The notes under the pieces were generated by a model. It was not told the origin of the DNA, did no database searches, and saw nothing but the letters and a program-made list of their open reading frames with translations. From positions 1 through 49,510 of the IMG/VR virus record IMGVR_UViG_3300019458_000049: 49,510 nt of DNA, one strand, 5' to 3'. The stretch is from a virus. Within the stretch, counting starts at the first letter, position 1. Each line of letters starts with the position of its first letter. Shown here one piece after another: positions 14,341-23,113 of the stretch. Position numbers and translations under genes: made by a program.

Positions 14341-16554
14341 CTAGACGCTCACCTGTCGCCACCGTGCCGTCGTCCCGTCATACACGAACCAGATGGTCAG
14401 ATCCGCCCCAATTGAGGCAGGTACGCTACCGGCCAGGATCAAACGGTTCGCCGCCACGGAGCCCGCATCCTCATGGTTGAACGTGATCGGAACGCTCCCG
14501 ATGTTCGCGATGATGAGGTGCTGCCCATCGCTGCCGGCGACAATGCCTGTGACCGTCGAACCAGCCGGAACCGGCGGCGTCAATCGCGCGAACGAGAAAC
14601 CGTTCGCTCCGGCATAGTCATCCTCAGTCATAGCCAACGTCGCGGGCGAAACGGACGTGTACGACATCTCGCCGCCGGCTACGAGATCGCCGCCGCCGAG
14701 CCTCCCGTTGCTCGTGACCTGAACGACCGCGCCTGACGACCCTCGTACAAAGCCTTCCGTAATCGTCGCAACTTCCTTCGAGTAGAAGATGGCCTTGTCC
14801 GCCTGCGCGGGCGGATCGCCGCTTTGCTCGTTCAAGACGAGCATACTGGGATCGATTGCGCCCGGCACATTGATCTTGCCGTCGCCTTCCACGGAGAACA
14901 ATTCCGATGCGCCATCCGTGTCCTGAATGATGAAGACCTTTTCGCCCGCTGCAAAATTCGCAGAGGCACGCAGGATGAATGGCGCAATCGCACCGGCCGG
15001 ACGGCGGCTGTAGAAGAGCGCGCCTGCTTCCGCTGCATCGGTAGCCCCGCGCAGTTCCAAGAACCTGCGTAGCGTCAGTCCGCCTGCGCGACCATGGAAC
15101 TCATGACGGAACTCGGCGGTCGCTGGCACAGCGCTCTGAATCACACCTCGGTACTCACCGTATGTGATCTGTGCAGGCGTGGTGTTGTTGCCGATGAAGC
15201 GGAAAACGCCAAGCGCTTCATCGACAGCCGGCGTAGCTCCGTCCGAAAACAAATCGACAACAACGCCGGTCGGCCCGTCCTCGCTGTTGTAGAAGCGGGC
15301 GACACTGCCAAACGTAGTCGTGCGCTGGACAAGCAGCGTCGGCCCTGTTGCGTTCCCGATATCCGAAAGTTCGAGAAGCGCAGCCGTGCGCTCAGGAACG
15401 CCGCCGCCATCTGAAATGATGAGTGCTTGGACCGCCGCACCAACTGCCGCGCCCATCGTAATACTGATTGCACCGTCAGCAATGGTCGTGATGATCGATG
15501 AACCGTTGTCGTAAGCCGATTGGAGCGTGTCACTGCCAGATCCGGAGTACGCGATCTGCCGGTCAGTCCCACCATCATCCGTGAACACGAGGACGTTCGG
15601 CGCATCGTTGCGTACCCAGATCGTGCCCTTGCCAGCCGCAGGAGCACCTCCGGGCACCGTTGCTTGCTCATCGAGTACGAGTCCAGTCGGATCGATGAGC
15701 CCGGTGACCGTCAGCTTGCCTTCGACACGCGCGTCCCCAACGACACGGAACTTCTCCGTGCCGGACATGACGGAAGCACCGATCACGGTGTCACCGTCAC
15801 CGAAGATCACGAGACCCGTGGACGGGGCTACGAGCCCGGCAGAGTAGGCGACATCGCCAGCCGCAAACACCTCGGAACGAATCGCACGGCCACCCGCCAC
15901 ACTGCGTGCCACACGCACCGTATCTGGATCCCCTGCGCCGATCACGTTGCCATCCGAGATCAACACCATCACGGCGGTACGGCCCGGATTCGCATTCGCA
16001 TCCGACAGGAACAGAAGCTCTTCAGCATCTACCGTCAGAGCACCACGGATGAAGTTGATCGAGCCCTGCGCGTCCGTCGTGATTGTCTGCCCAGTGCCAC
16101 CCGAATCGTATGCGCCCTGCAAGCCACCACCACCCGCAAGCGTGGACAGATCACGGAACATCTCTTCGACGGCTTTCGCCCAGCCAGTTGTCGGTGAGAA
16201 CTGAAGCGTCTCCGTCGCACCCGGAATGCGCCAATCGAACGGCGCGATGAACCGGATGCCGATCGCCTCGACATCCATGTCATCGAGATCCGTCGCGGCC
16301 AGATCCAGAAACGTCTTCAGTTCGATGACATACGTACCTTCGACATCTGGCGTGATCGTCGGTGACGCCACCACCGTCGAACTGAGGACTGCTGCCGAAC
16401 CGATGGGCTTGTCACGAAGGAGCCAGTTCCATGCCAGCACGCCCGTGTTGTCGAAGTTCGAGAGCGTGAAGAGCGTGGCGAGGAACGTGTTGTCCCGATC
16501 GACAGACCCTATGACCGGCCCGAACCCATCATCGATTACGATGCTTGCGCTCAT
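14341..16554 (-). CDS. Tail fibre protein with internal repeats
   Basis: The 737-residue product starts with a globular domain of about 130 residues (MSASIVIDDGFGPVIGS). It then continues as repeating beta modules. The unit LQGAYDSGGTGQTITTDAQG is echoed by LQSAYDNGSSIITTIADG, and GLIDPTGLVLDEQ is echoed by AIDPSMLVLNEQ. This is the usual build of a trimeric, fibrous phage tail fibre: N-terminal baseplate anchor, repetitive shaft, C-terminal tip. It follows baseplate J in the operon, which supports the role. No collagen-like or chaperone domain is visible. The receptor is unknown. Confidence 0.72.
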   Translation of the reverse strand: MSASIVIDDGFGPVIGSVDRDNTFLATLFTLSNFDNTGVLAWNWLLRDKPIGSAAVLSSTVVASPTITPDVEGTYVIELKTFLDLAATDLDDMDVEAIGIRFIAPFDWRIPGATETLQFSPTTGWAKAVEEMFRDLSTLAGGGGLQGAYDSGGTGQTITTDAQGSINFIRGALTVDAEELLFLSDANANPGRTAVMVLISDGNVIGAGDPDTVRVARSVAGGRAIRSEVFAAGDVAYSAGLVAPSTGLVIFGDGDTVIGASVMSGTEKFRVVGDARVEGKLTVTGLIDPTGLVLDEQATVPGGAPAAGKGTIWVRNDAPNVLVFTDDGGTDRQIAYSGSGSDTLQSAYDNGSSIITTIADGAISITMGAAVGAAVQALIISDGGGVPERTAALLELSDIGNATGPTLLVQRTTTFGSVARFYNSEDGPTGVVVDLFSDGATPAVDEALGVFRFIGNNTTPAQITYGEYRGVIQSAVPATAEFRHEFHGRAGGLTLRRFLELRGATDAAEAGALFYSRRPAGAIAPFILRASANFAAGEKVFIIQDTDGASELFSVEGDGKINVPGAIDPSMLVLNEQSGDPPAQADKAIFYSKEVATITEGFVRGSSGAVVQVTSNGRLGGGDLVAGGEMSYTSVSPATLAMTEDDYAGANGFSFARLTPPVPAGSTVTGIVAGSDGQHLIIANIGSVPITFNHEDAGSVAANRLILAGSVPASIGADLTIWFVYDGTTARWRQVSV

Positions 16555-16564
16555 CTCACGCTCC

Positions 16565-17965
16565 CTACGTCAACGTGATGCTTGCGTCGATGATACGGGC
16601 CACTTGATTGTCGAGAATGATCTGATCGGCAGCCGGCGAACTGCCCGTGAGATCGTTCAACTTGAAGTTGAACATCCCCGTCACACCCATCGCGCGTTCG
16701 ATCAACTCGGCTACGATGACATCTTCGCCAATGTCCAATGAGTTGATGTAGTCCTGAAGCGCCGAACGCACCTGATTCCCAACCACAGTCGTATCGAAAC
16801 CAGACTGCACGCTGATGGCAGCATCAATCGACTGAAGGACCGTCTGCGGAGGCAGCACAAAGACGAGAATCCCAGCCGCGCGAACACCGGGTCGTGTCAG
16901 TGGCGTAGTCGGATCGCCGTCAATCACGCGCTGCGTCTCTTGGATGAGCCCTGTGTAATAGCGATAGTTCGCCGTCACGACATCGCCAGCCGTGAGCCCG
17001 ACCGGGTAGACACCCGGATCGAGGTTGATCTGCCCGTTCGCTGGGTTCAGCACGTAGTCCACGTTGCGTGTCTGTACGATGGCGTTGATTTCGAGCGAGA
17101 AGCTTCCATCATCACGGATGGGCTTCTGTGCAGTGAAGAACTGCGTCTCGCCGCCAAGTGCAGCCGCGACGAGGGTGTCATCGGCTCCGATGAAATCACT
17201 ACTGAACTCTTCGACACTGCCCGTTCCATCGTCGATGAAAAGCTCTACCTGCCCGTTCGGAATCACAGGCTCGCGTACATGCGCGAAAAGCACGCGCCGT
17301 CCGTCCGCCAGGATCACGTTCTTCGCGAAGCCTTCGAGCGCCGTGACGGTCCCACGCGTGATGGACTGGACGAACGCCTTCAACCGCGCCCGGAAGTTCG
17401 CATCACTCTCCCGGTCACGCCCGTTGTTGAACGACAAGGCATTCGTCACGCCCGTCACGCCTGCGATACGCGTGACGAACTGGACGATTGCCCCCGCCGC
17501 AACGTTGCCACGGGAGCCACCTGCGACCGCCACGACAGATACAGGCGCAGAAGTCGTGAAGCCGGCCAGAATCGAGCCTGCGGCAGTCGTCCGGAACTTC
17601 ACCTGGCCTTCCGAGTCCTGCGCAGCAACGATGCTACCGATCGGAATCGCGACAACCCCGATGATGCCTGGACGGCTGAAGGTCACTTCTCCGAACGCAG
17701 CCAACGCTTGCCTGCGAACCACAAAAGCCGGCTGGATCTCTGCTGCCCGCTCATCGAGATCCGAGCCAGTTGCGCGATCAATCGAGAACAGATCGCGCAG
17801 CCGCGTCATCTGGAAGTAGAGTTCTGCATCCTCGTTTGCAGCGGCAGCGAGGATGTGGAAGACGGCAGAATTTCTCGTCAATCCAACGAGACGCGACCGA
17901 GCAACTACCCGTGCCACCATCTCACGGATGATTTCGACACGCGTTCTGGGCTGGAAAATCGGCAT
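16565..17965 (-). CDS. Baseplate J-like protein
   Basis: The 466-residue protein has the hallmarks of the baseplate J / gp6 wedge family of contractile tails. These are RATGSDLDERAAEI near residue 65, AAFGEVTFSRP near 90, VAVAGGSRGNVAAGAIVQFV near 150 and LSFNNGRDRESDANFRARLK near 180. They recall the family's ..G..N.. and ..G.D.E.D...R.R.. motifs. It forms the ring of wedges around the hub that triggers sheath contraction. The downstream neighbour is a tail fibre and the upstream neighbour carries a gp25-like domain, the standard wedge gene order. Confidence 0.88.
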   Translation of the reverse strand: MPIFQPRTRVEIIREMVARVVARSRLVGLTRNSAVFHILAAAANEDAELYFQMTRLRDLFSIDRATGSDLDERAAEIQPAFVVRRQALAAFGEVTFSRPGIIGVVAIPIGSIVAAQDSEGQVKFRTTAAGSILAGFTTSAPVSVVAVAGGSRGNVAAGAIVQFVTRIAGVTGVTNALSFNNGRDRESDANFRARLKAFVQSITRGTVTALEGFAKNVILADGRRVLFAHVREPVIPNGQVELFIDDGTGSVEEFSSDFIGADDTLVAAALGGETQFFTAQKPIRDDGSFSLEINAIVQTRNVDYVLNPANGQINLDPGVYPVGLTAGDVVTANYRYYTGLIQETQRVIDGDPTTPLTRPGVRAAGILVFVLPPQTVLQSIDAAISVQSGFDTTVVGNQVRSALQDYINSLDIGEDVIVAELIERAMGVTGMFNFKLNDLTGSSPAADQIILDNQVARIIDASITLT

Positions 17966-17966
17966 C

Positions 17967-19781
17967 TTAGCCTCCGCCGAGACCCGTTGCTTTGCCGAAC
18001 GGAAGGATGAGAGTTACCGCTTCCTTCTGCCCAGTCACGATCGGACTGATTTCCTGCGTCAATACGTCGCCATCGAGCACCACGGAGCTATCTTGGATGC
18101 CCTCGATCCGTGGGTCAAGAAGAATAGCCTCGCGCAGATTCAGCGCAGCGAGAAGGACGTGCTGAAGCGTGCCTCGAATGCCTACGTTGCGACGAATGCC
18201 CACCTCGGGCACATAGACCGTCGTACCGCGCTCCGTGAGAATCGTGATGGACGTGCCTTGTACGACGTTCTCCAAGCCATGGATGAGCAGTGCGTCTTGG
18301 AACGAACGCACCGTGTCTTCCAGTAGCTCGAATCGCCCCTTGTCCAACTCGACTGGATCGAGCGCGAGGTCCACACCGTAGAGTGCGTCATCGATTGTGA
18401 GGTTCTCATCCCCAGGCGCAACGCCAGCACCTGTCGGCGTCACGCCTTCACGAAGCGGGATGAGAATGAAATCACCTGGCTTAAGAATGCCAGGACCACC
18501 GCCTTCCGCGATGTACGGGAAGCGCAGATCATTGATGAGGATGATCAACTCTGCCGGCACGTCGAACTGGAACGCCAATCCTTCAATCGTAGTAGTCCGG
18601 AAGACACGGACGCGCGTGTAGCCACGATAGGCACTCAGATCGAGCCCTGCGTCTGCCTCCGAACCAACTGTGATGCGTGTCTTCGATCCAATCGACGCGC
18701 CGCCAGTTGCGTTTTCCAGGTCATCATCCGTGAGCGCAAGCTCGCGCTTGTACGCTGCCGATGTCCGCTCTCGCGTATCCGAACCAAAGCGCTGTGGATG
18801 CACAGCCAATCGGTCAATTGCCGCAGACATCCTCCGCATCGCATGCTGAATGTCAGCCGAAGTCTGCCCACGAGGCTGTCCACCCACATCTGGAATCGGA
18901 GCGAAGTCGTTGAAAGACTGCGCGAGATTATCTTGCGCACGGTCAACTGTTTCCAGCGTGGACGCTACGAGTTGAAACGGATAGGCGATGAGCGCTCCAC
19001 CGGCCTTCAGCATGTTGCCAACCGCATTGATGAGCCCTGCGGCTTGAAGCATGACGGCTTCGATGTTTCCTACCTTGCGCTTGATCGCTGCGATGTTCGC
19101 CGTGATTTCTGCGAACGCTGCGCGTGCGTCATTGAACGCGCTAGAGATGGCTTGCAGTTCGTCAGAGAAGAAGTCGAAGCCCTCGTCTGAAACGACCGGA
19201 ACGAGCGTGTTTGCTGCGTCTCCGATGACGGCAAGGGCGATACGGTAATCGTAATGCATCCGTGTCGTACGCGCATCGCGCGGTGTCTCGAAGCTTCGAG
19301 GCACCACGAGAAAGTGATCATCGTCTCGGAGCGAATGAAAGACCATCCGCGTGAACGGTGCCGTGCGTGGATCTTTCTTCAGTTCCGAATAGCACCGGAA
19401 CATCTCCCGTAGATTCGAAAAGTGCTCCGAGCCAGACACAGCGGAACCGCCGAATTGCACCCCCTCGAAGCCGGTGGCCTTCTTGTCAGACAAGCCCATC
19501 GTGCCTTCGATGATAATTTCACGAATGATGTACCCGGTTTCCTCCGCCACGACGGAGTTGTCTTCGGTCGGTGTCAACGTCACCTGGAACGGCTCCGACA
19601 ACGTGTACCGCCTCGGATTGAGTACGAGTACGTGAACTTGAAGCGGCGCAGGTTGCTGCGTGTTGCGAAGCTCGAAGACGTAACCCTTGCGAAAGCCTTC
19701 TTTGATGTCGAAGAGACTCGCCACCGCATCGATCGCGGTCGTGATCGAAAAGCTTTGCGGGCGCGGACTGGCAGCGACCAT
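17967..19781 (-). CDS. Baseplate fusion protein: LysM plus gp25-like wedge domain
   Basis: This 604-residue protein seems to join three parts. Residues about 1-200 resemble the N-terminal region of phage DNA-circularisation / tail-tube-initiator proteins (RYTLSEPFQVTLTPTEDNSV). Residues about 377-434 have a LysM-like stretch (RVFRTTTIEGLAFQFDVPAE) ending KPGDFILIP. The last 150 residues read like gp25 of the baseplate wedge, with DLALDPVELDKGRFEL early and IRRNVGIRGTLQHVLLA late. In most contractile phages gp25 and the LysM spacer protein are separate genes. The fusion would link tube base and wedge in one chain. Domain edges are by eye. Confidence 0.65.
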   Translation of the reverse strand: MVAASPRPQSFSITTAIDAVASLFDIKEGFRKGYVFELRNTQQPAPLQVHVLVLNPRRYTLSEPFQVTLTPTEDNSVVAEETGYIIREIIIEGTMGLSDKKATGFEGVQFGGSAVSGSEHFSNLREMFRCYSELKKDPRTAPFTRMVFHSLRDDDHFLVVPRSFETPRDARTTRMHYDYRIALAVIGDAANTLVPVVSDEGFDFFSDELQAISSAFNDARAAFAEITANIAAIKRKVGNIEAVMLQAAGLINAVGNMLKAGGALIAYPFQLVASTLETVDRAQDNLAQSFNDFAPIPDVGGQPRGQTSADIQHAMRRMSAAIDRLAVHPQRFGSDTRERTSAAYKRELALTDDDLENATGGASIGSKTRITVGSEADAGLDLSAYRGYTRVRVFRTTTIEGLAFQFDVPAELIILINDLRFPYIAEGGGPGILKPGDFILIPLREGVTPTGAGVAPGDENLTIDDALYGVDLALDPVELDKGRFELLEDTVRSFQDALLIHGLENVVQGTSITILTERGTTVYVPEVGIRRNVGIRGTLQHVLLAALNLREAILLDPRIEGIQDSSVVLDGDVLTQEISPIVTGQKEAVTLILPFGKATGLGGG

Positions 19782-19793
19782 GCGAACCCTATC

Positions 19794-20267
19794 CTACACC
19801 ACGAAGAAATCGGCCGGGCCTGGAAATGTCACCTTCACGAGCTTCGTATAAGCAGCCATGGCATCGCGTACTTCCGTGGCCTTCGAGTCGTGCGTACCGC
19901 CAATCACACTGAAAATCAGCGTCAGCGCCGCCGTCAGCGCCACACTGCCGGTAGGCACGGGCGGACTGATTGCACCTGCAAACGTGATGCCGGCGGTCCA
20001 GTACGCGTCCAGCGCAGCCGTGATTGCCGCTGCTACTGCGGCACCGCCTCCGCCTGCTGCAAATCCAGCACCGATCGAAGTACCCATCGTGGCGCGGGCT
20101 CCAGCCACTTCGACAGGGGACACGGCGTTCGCCGTTCCGGTCAACGCGTAATCGCCGTAGACCGTCGCCCAGTTCGGACCCGCCAATGCGGCCGTTGCTG
20201 GATAGGCAATCGTCCCATCGAGCAGATCGCGCAGATCCGTCTTCAGTGTCGGATCATCGAGTGCCAT
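19794..20267 (-). CDS. Ala/Gly-rich small structural protein, unknown
   Basis: This is a 157-residue protein with a low-complexity Ala/Gly centre (GAGFAAGGGGAAVAAAITAA) and hydrophobic stretches without charged flanks. It looks more like a packed structural protein than a membrane protein. Its ATG follows the TAA of the spike-like gene directly. Position between spike and wedge genes implies a baseplate component. Similar small proteins occur in this place in other myoviruses, but I cannot name the family. Confidence 0.6.
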   Translation of the reverse strand: MALDDPTLKTDLRDLLDGTIAYPATAALAGPNWATVYGDYALTGTANAVSPVEVAGARATMGTSIGAGFAAGGGGAAVAAAITAALDAYWTAGITFAGAISPPVPTGSVALTAALTLIFSVIGGTHDSKATEVRDAMAAYTKLVKVTFPGPADFFVV

Positions 20268-21188
20268 TTACTTGACACGATGCAAGAGTGACAGATGCGT
20301 GCCGGGCACGGCGTCCATCAGCACGGTCGGGATGCCGGTCGGTCCGATCGCGGTCCCGTGGACGTGCGCGTTGTAGAGCAATGCAAATGAATCTCCCAAC
20401 ACGATGCGCTCCGTTGCCCCTTCGCCCAGATCGATGTGGACGTTGCCAAGCCCGTCCTTCGAGACTTCGAGCACGTCCACACCGTCCATCTCGACCGTGA
20501 AGCGCTGCGAGCCCTTCACCCGGATGCGTACCTGCCCGGCTCCCGTAACCGGAAGCTCCAACACCGGGTCATCGTGAGCACCGACAGTATCGATGAGAAT
20601 GTCGCCTTTCCTGTTGATCCGAATCTCAGTGCCTTGCCAGTTCAGGTAATACTCATCCTGCATCGGCTTGCCTCGCGACGACACAAGCTCGACTTCTTGC
20701 CAACCTTCACCCGCAATCACAAGGCGCTTAGACGCTTCGTGATTCACAGCACCGACGATGATCGGCAAGTCCTTTCGTCCTTCTAGGAATTCGACCAAGA
20801 CCATATCCCCGTCAAGGTCATCGAACGAAATGACAGGCCCGATGACGGTTCCAAGCAAAGACACCGGGTTCAGATTGAGAGGCAAACCACTAGCAATCGA
20901 TCGCGTAGTCGGCTTCGGAACCCACGGCTGCGCGTTGTTCACGCCGTGATTCGGTTGCTGTACGGGTACGTTCCGGAGCAAAACGTGATTGCGAACGAGC
21001 ACCACGTCGCATTCCACCTGAAACTCGCGAAAGCTTTCCGCAGCGTCAGACGCATACGCATTGAGTACGATGCCGCGCCACTTGCCGAAGAGATTCTCCG
21101 CTGGACGTGACGTTCCACGAGCCTTTGCATCCAATCCAGATTGGATGACAGCCCCGCCCTGCGTACGAATAGGGCGAAACCGACTCAC
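20268..21188 (-). CDS. Baseplate spike protein (gpV / gp5-OB type)
   Basis: The 306-residue protein contains DGDMVLVEFLEGRKDLPIIV, the strand pattern and GxLxxPxV-like end of the OB fold found in gpV/gp5 spike proteins. A beta-rich segment with RINRKGDILIDTV follows, and the end carries HVHGTAIGPTGIP, common in spike tails that meet a PAAR cap. It would form the trimeric central spike that pierces the outer envelope after contraction. The start GTG 21188 overlaps the upstream TGA as GTGA. No lysozyme domain is present. Confidence 0.75.
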   Translation of the reverse strand: MSRFRPIRTQGGAVIQSGLDAKARGTSRPAENLFGKWRGIVLNAYASDAAESFREFQVECDVVLVRNHVLLRNVPVQQPNHGVNNAQPWVPKPTTRSIASGLPLNLNPVSLLGTVIGPVISFDDLDGDMVLVEFLEGRKDLPIIVGAVNHEASKRLVIAGEGWQEVELVSSRGKPMQDEYYLNWQGTEIRINRKGDILIDTVGAHDDPVLELPVTGAGQVRIRVKGSQRFTVEMDGVDVLEVSKDGLGNVHIDLGEGATERIVLGDSFALLYNAHVHGTAIGPTGIPTVLMDAVPGTHLSLLHRVK

Positions 21189-23113
21189 GGCAGCCCAATC
21201 TCCTCGGTGAGCCCGGCCAAGGGATCCTCGCTCAGACTTTCTGGATCAAAGCCTCCAAGTGGGTCAGGCAACGAGATCGGTTGCCCTGCTTCGAGCGCTT
21301 CCCTCGACAACGGCACTTCTTGCAAAGGTTGCGGAGGAGGCAACGCTTCAGAAGTCAGTCCGATCGCCAGAAGATCCGCTTGCTGCGTTTCGGGTGTACC
21401 AGTCGGCAGCATCCTCGGATCGGGAGGCGGAGGCGCTCCTACGCCAACGACCGCCAATTGCGCTTGCGCAAGTGCGAGCGCTTGCGCCGCATCACCTCCG
21501 GTGACGAACGTCACATCAGGCAAGCCGAACTGAAGTTCGTCACCGACAATCGGGCTAATCGACGCACCGAATCGACAACCAGCAGCAATCTTCGCCAGGT
21601 CTTCATTGCTGATGGATTCATCTAGTTGATCGGGTCTCGGCGGAGGCAGCATGTCCGTGCATTCTTCTTGTGTGATGATCGCAGGATTGTCGTACTGCGC
21701 ATAGATTCGATCGAGCAGATTGATGTCCTCATACTCACCGTGCGTCACAGTGAGCGTCGTTCGCCCTCTGCCGGGGTATTGCCAATCGTGAGCAACGCCT
21801 TCGCAGTAGTAGACGATGGTACCTTCTTGGCGAACCTCACGGATACGCGTGCCAATCCTAATCTCGGGAAAGAGGCGCGTCGTGATGAGAGATCCAGACA
21901 ACTGCAACGGCGCAACAGAATACCAATCATGGACACGCGCAAGCCAGTTGGCAGCCACGCCCAGCCAGAACTTGCCTTCGTCGGGTGAGTTGATGAGTAA
22001 GTAGTTGCTCGCACCTTCCCACATCCGCAAGCCATGGCGACGAATCGACTCCGCGTTGATGATCGGAATCGAGCCAGGCTTCCCAAAAGCCGACCCGTAA
22101 GCTTCCTGAAGCAACTTCGCAGTCGAAAACTGATTGCCCTGAAAGCCAGGCACTCCCATCGTCCAATAGTTGTAGCGATTCGCAGCACCTCCTTTTGCAA
22201 CAGCACGATGCTCCACATCCTGCGGCATCAGAGTAAATGTCGGCAACCGATCCCAATTGGCGCGCGAGCCTCGCGTCGGGAACATTCGCTCACGCAAGTA
22301 GACTCCCGGCACAAGATTGGAGACATCGCGCGGGCTGCCTCGATTCGGTACGAGGTCAATCCACATCTCATTCATGACGCCGTTCGAGTATTCCTGCATC
22401 ACGTCCCACAGACGACCCCGTTGATCCGGCGAAAGAAGCTGCGGCGCAAACGTATTGCCGTTGCCAGACGTCATCGTCTGAATCGTGGCAAGTTCGAGGA
22501 ACTCAAAGAGGGAGCTTGCGCCGAGCGACCGTGGAAGCTCCCACGGCTTCTCTGTGATCCCACGGTTGCCAATCCACACTTCGATGAGCGCACGGATGAT
22601 CTTGTCCGGCGTGCCCAAAAACGCGCCTTGCTGCTCCATCCATGTCTTGTAGGCGAGGTAGTTCCGGAAGACGGAAGGATCGTGCAGGTTGACGAAGAGT
22701 TCGGTCTGCTCGAAGACTTTGCCGAAGTCACGCCCAGTAATCGTGTACGTCTCTACCCGCGCACCCTCTCCATAACGCCCAGTGTCTTCATTGACGGAAT
22801 CTACGAGGCCGAGCATCGTATCGATGACTTGCCCATCGACGACGAACTTGATCTTCGACCAGGTGTCTTCCGGATCTGGGAAGAGGCGATGGAGTGAGCG
22901 TGCTCCCAGGAATTCTTGCGGCTTCTTGATCGTGACGCTGAACGTCCCTGACGCATCACCGAATGCCTTGTTCGTTTGGATTCCAACGATCCGCCCGATC
23001 TGAGGATGAGCACCGTTGATTACACCATCGAAGCCCTCATCGCCATGAAAAGAGACGACCGCCCGCGTATGGGTGGCGGTCTTCTGATAGACGGCTCGCG
23101 GTACATGCGTCAT
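21185..23113 (-). CDS. Baseplate hub protein (gp27/gpD-like)
   Basis: This 642-residue protein has the early segment GIQTNKAFGDASGTFSVTIK and then ETYTITGRDFGKVFEQTELF. These are typical of hub proteins, where tube-like barrels alternate with ITGRD(Y/F)-type turns. The middle is aromatic-rich. The last 130 residues are Pro/Gln-rich and low in structure (PPPPDPRMLPTG, PPPQPLQEVPL), perhaps a flexible tail binding the spike. It lies between tape measure and spike, as expected for the hub that joins tube and spike. The end overlaps the spike gene start by four bases. Confidence 0.75.
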   Translation of the reverse strand: MTHVPRAVYQKTATHTRAVVSFHGDEGFDGVINGAHPQIGRIVGIQTNKAFGDASGTFSVTIKKPQEFLGARSLHRLFPDPEDTWSKIKFVVDGQVIDTMLGLVDSVNEDTGRYGEGARVETYTITGRDFGKVFEQTELFVNLHDPSVFRNYLAYKTWMEQQGAFLGTPDKIIRALIEVWIGNRGITEKPWELPRSLGASSLFEFLELATIQTMTSGNGNTFAPQLLSPDQRGRLWDVMQEYSNGVMNEMWIDLVPNRGSPRDVSNLVPGVYLRERMFPTRGSRANWDRLPTFTLMPQDVEHRAVAKGGAANRYNYWTMGVPGFQGNQFSTAKLLQEAYGSAFGKPGSIPIINAESIRRHGLRMWEGASNYLLINSPDEGKFWLGVAANWLARVHDWYSVAPLQLSGSLITTRLFPEIRIGTRIREVRQEGTIVYYCEGVAHDWQYPGRGRTTLTVTHGEYEDINLLDRIYAQYDNPAIITQEECTDMLPPPRPDQLDESISNEDLAKIAAGCRFGASISPIVGDELQFGLPDVTFVTGGDAAQALALAQAQLAVVGVGAPPPPDPRMLPTGTPETQQADLLAIGLTSEALPPPQPLQEVPLSREALEAGQPISLPDPLGGFDPESLSEDPLAGLTEEIGLP

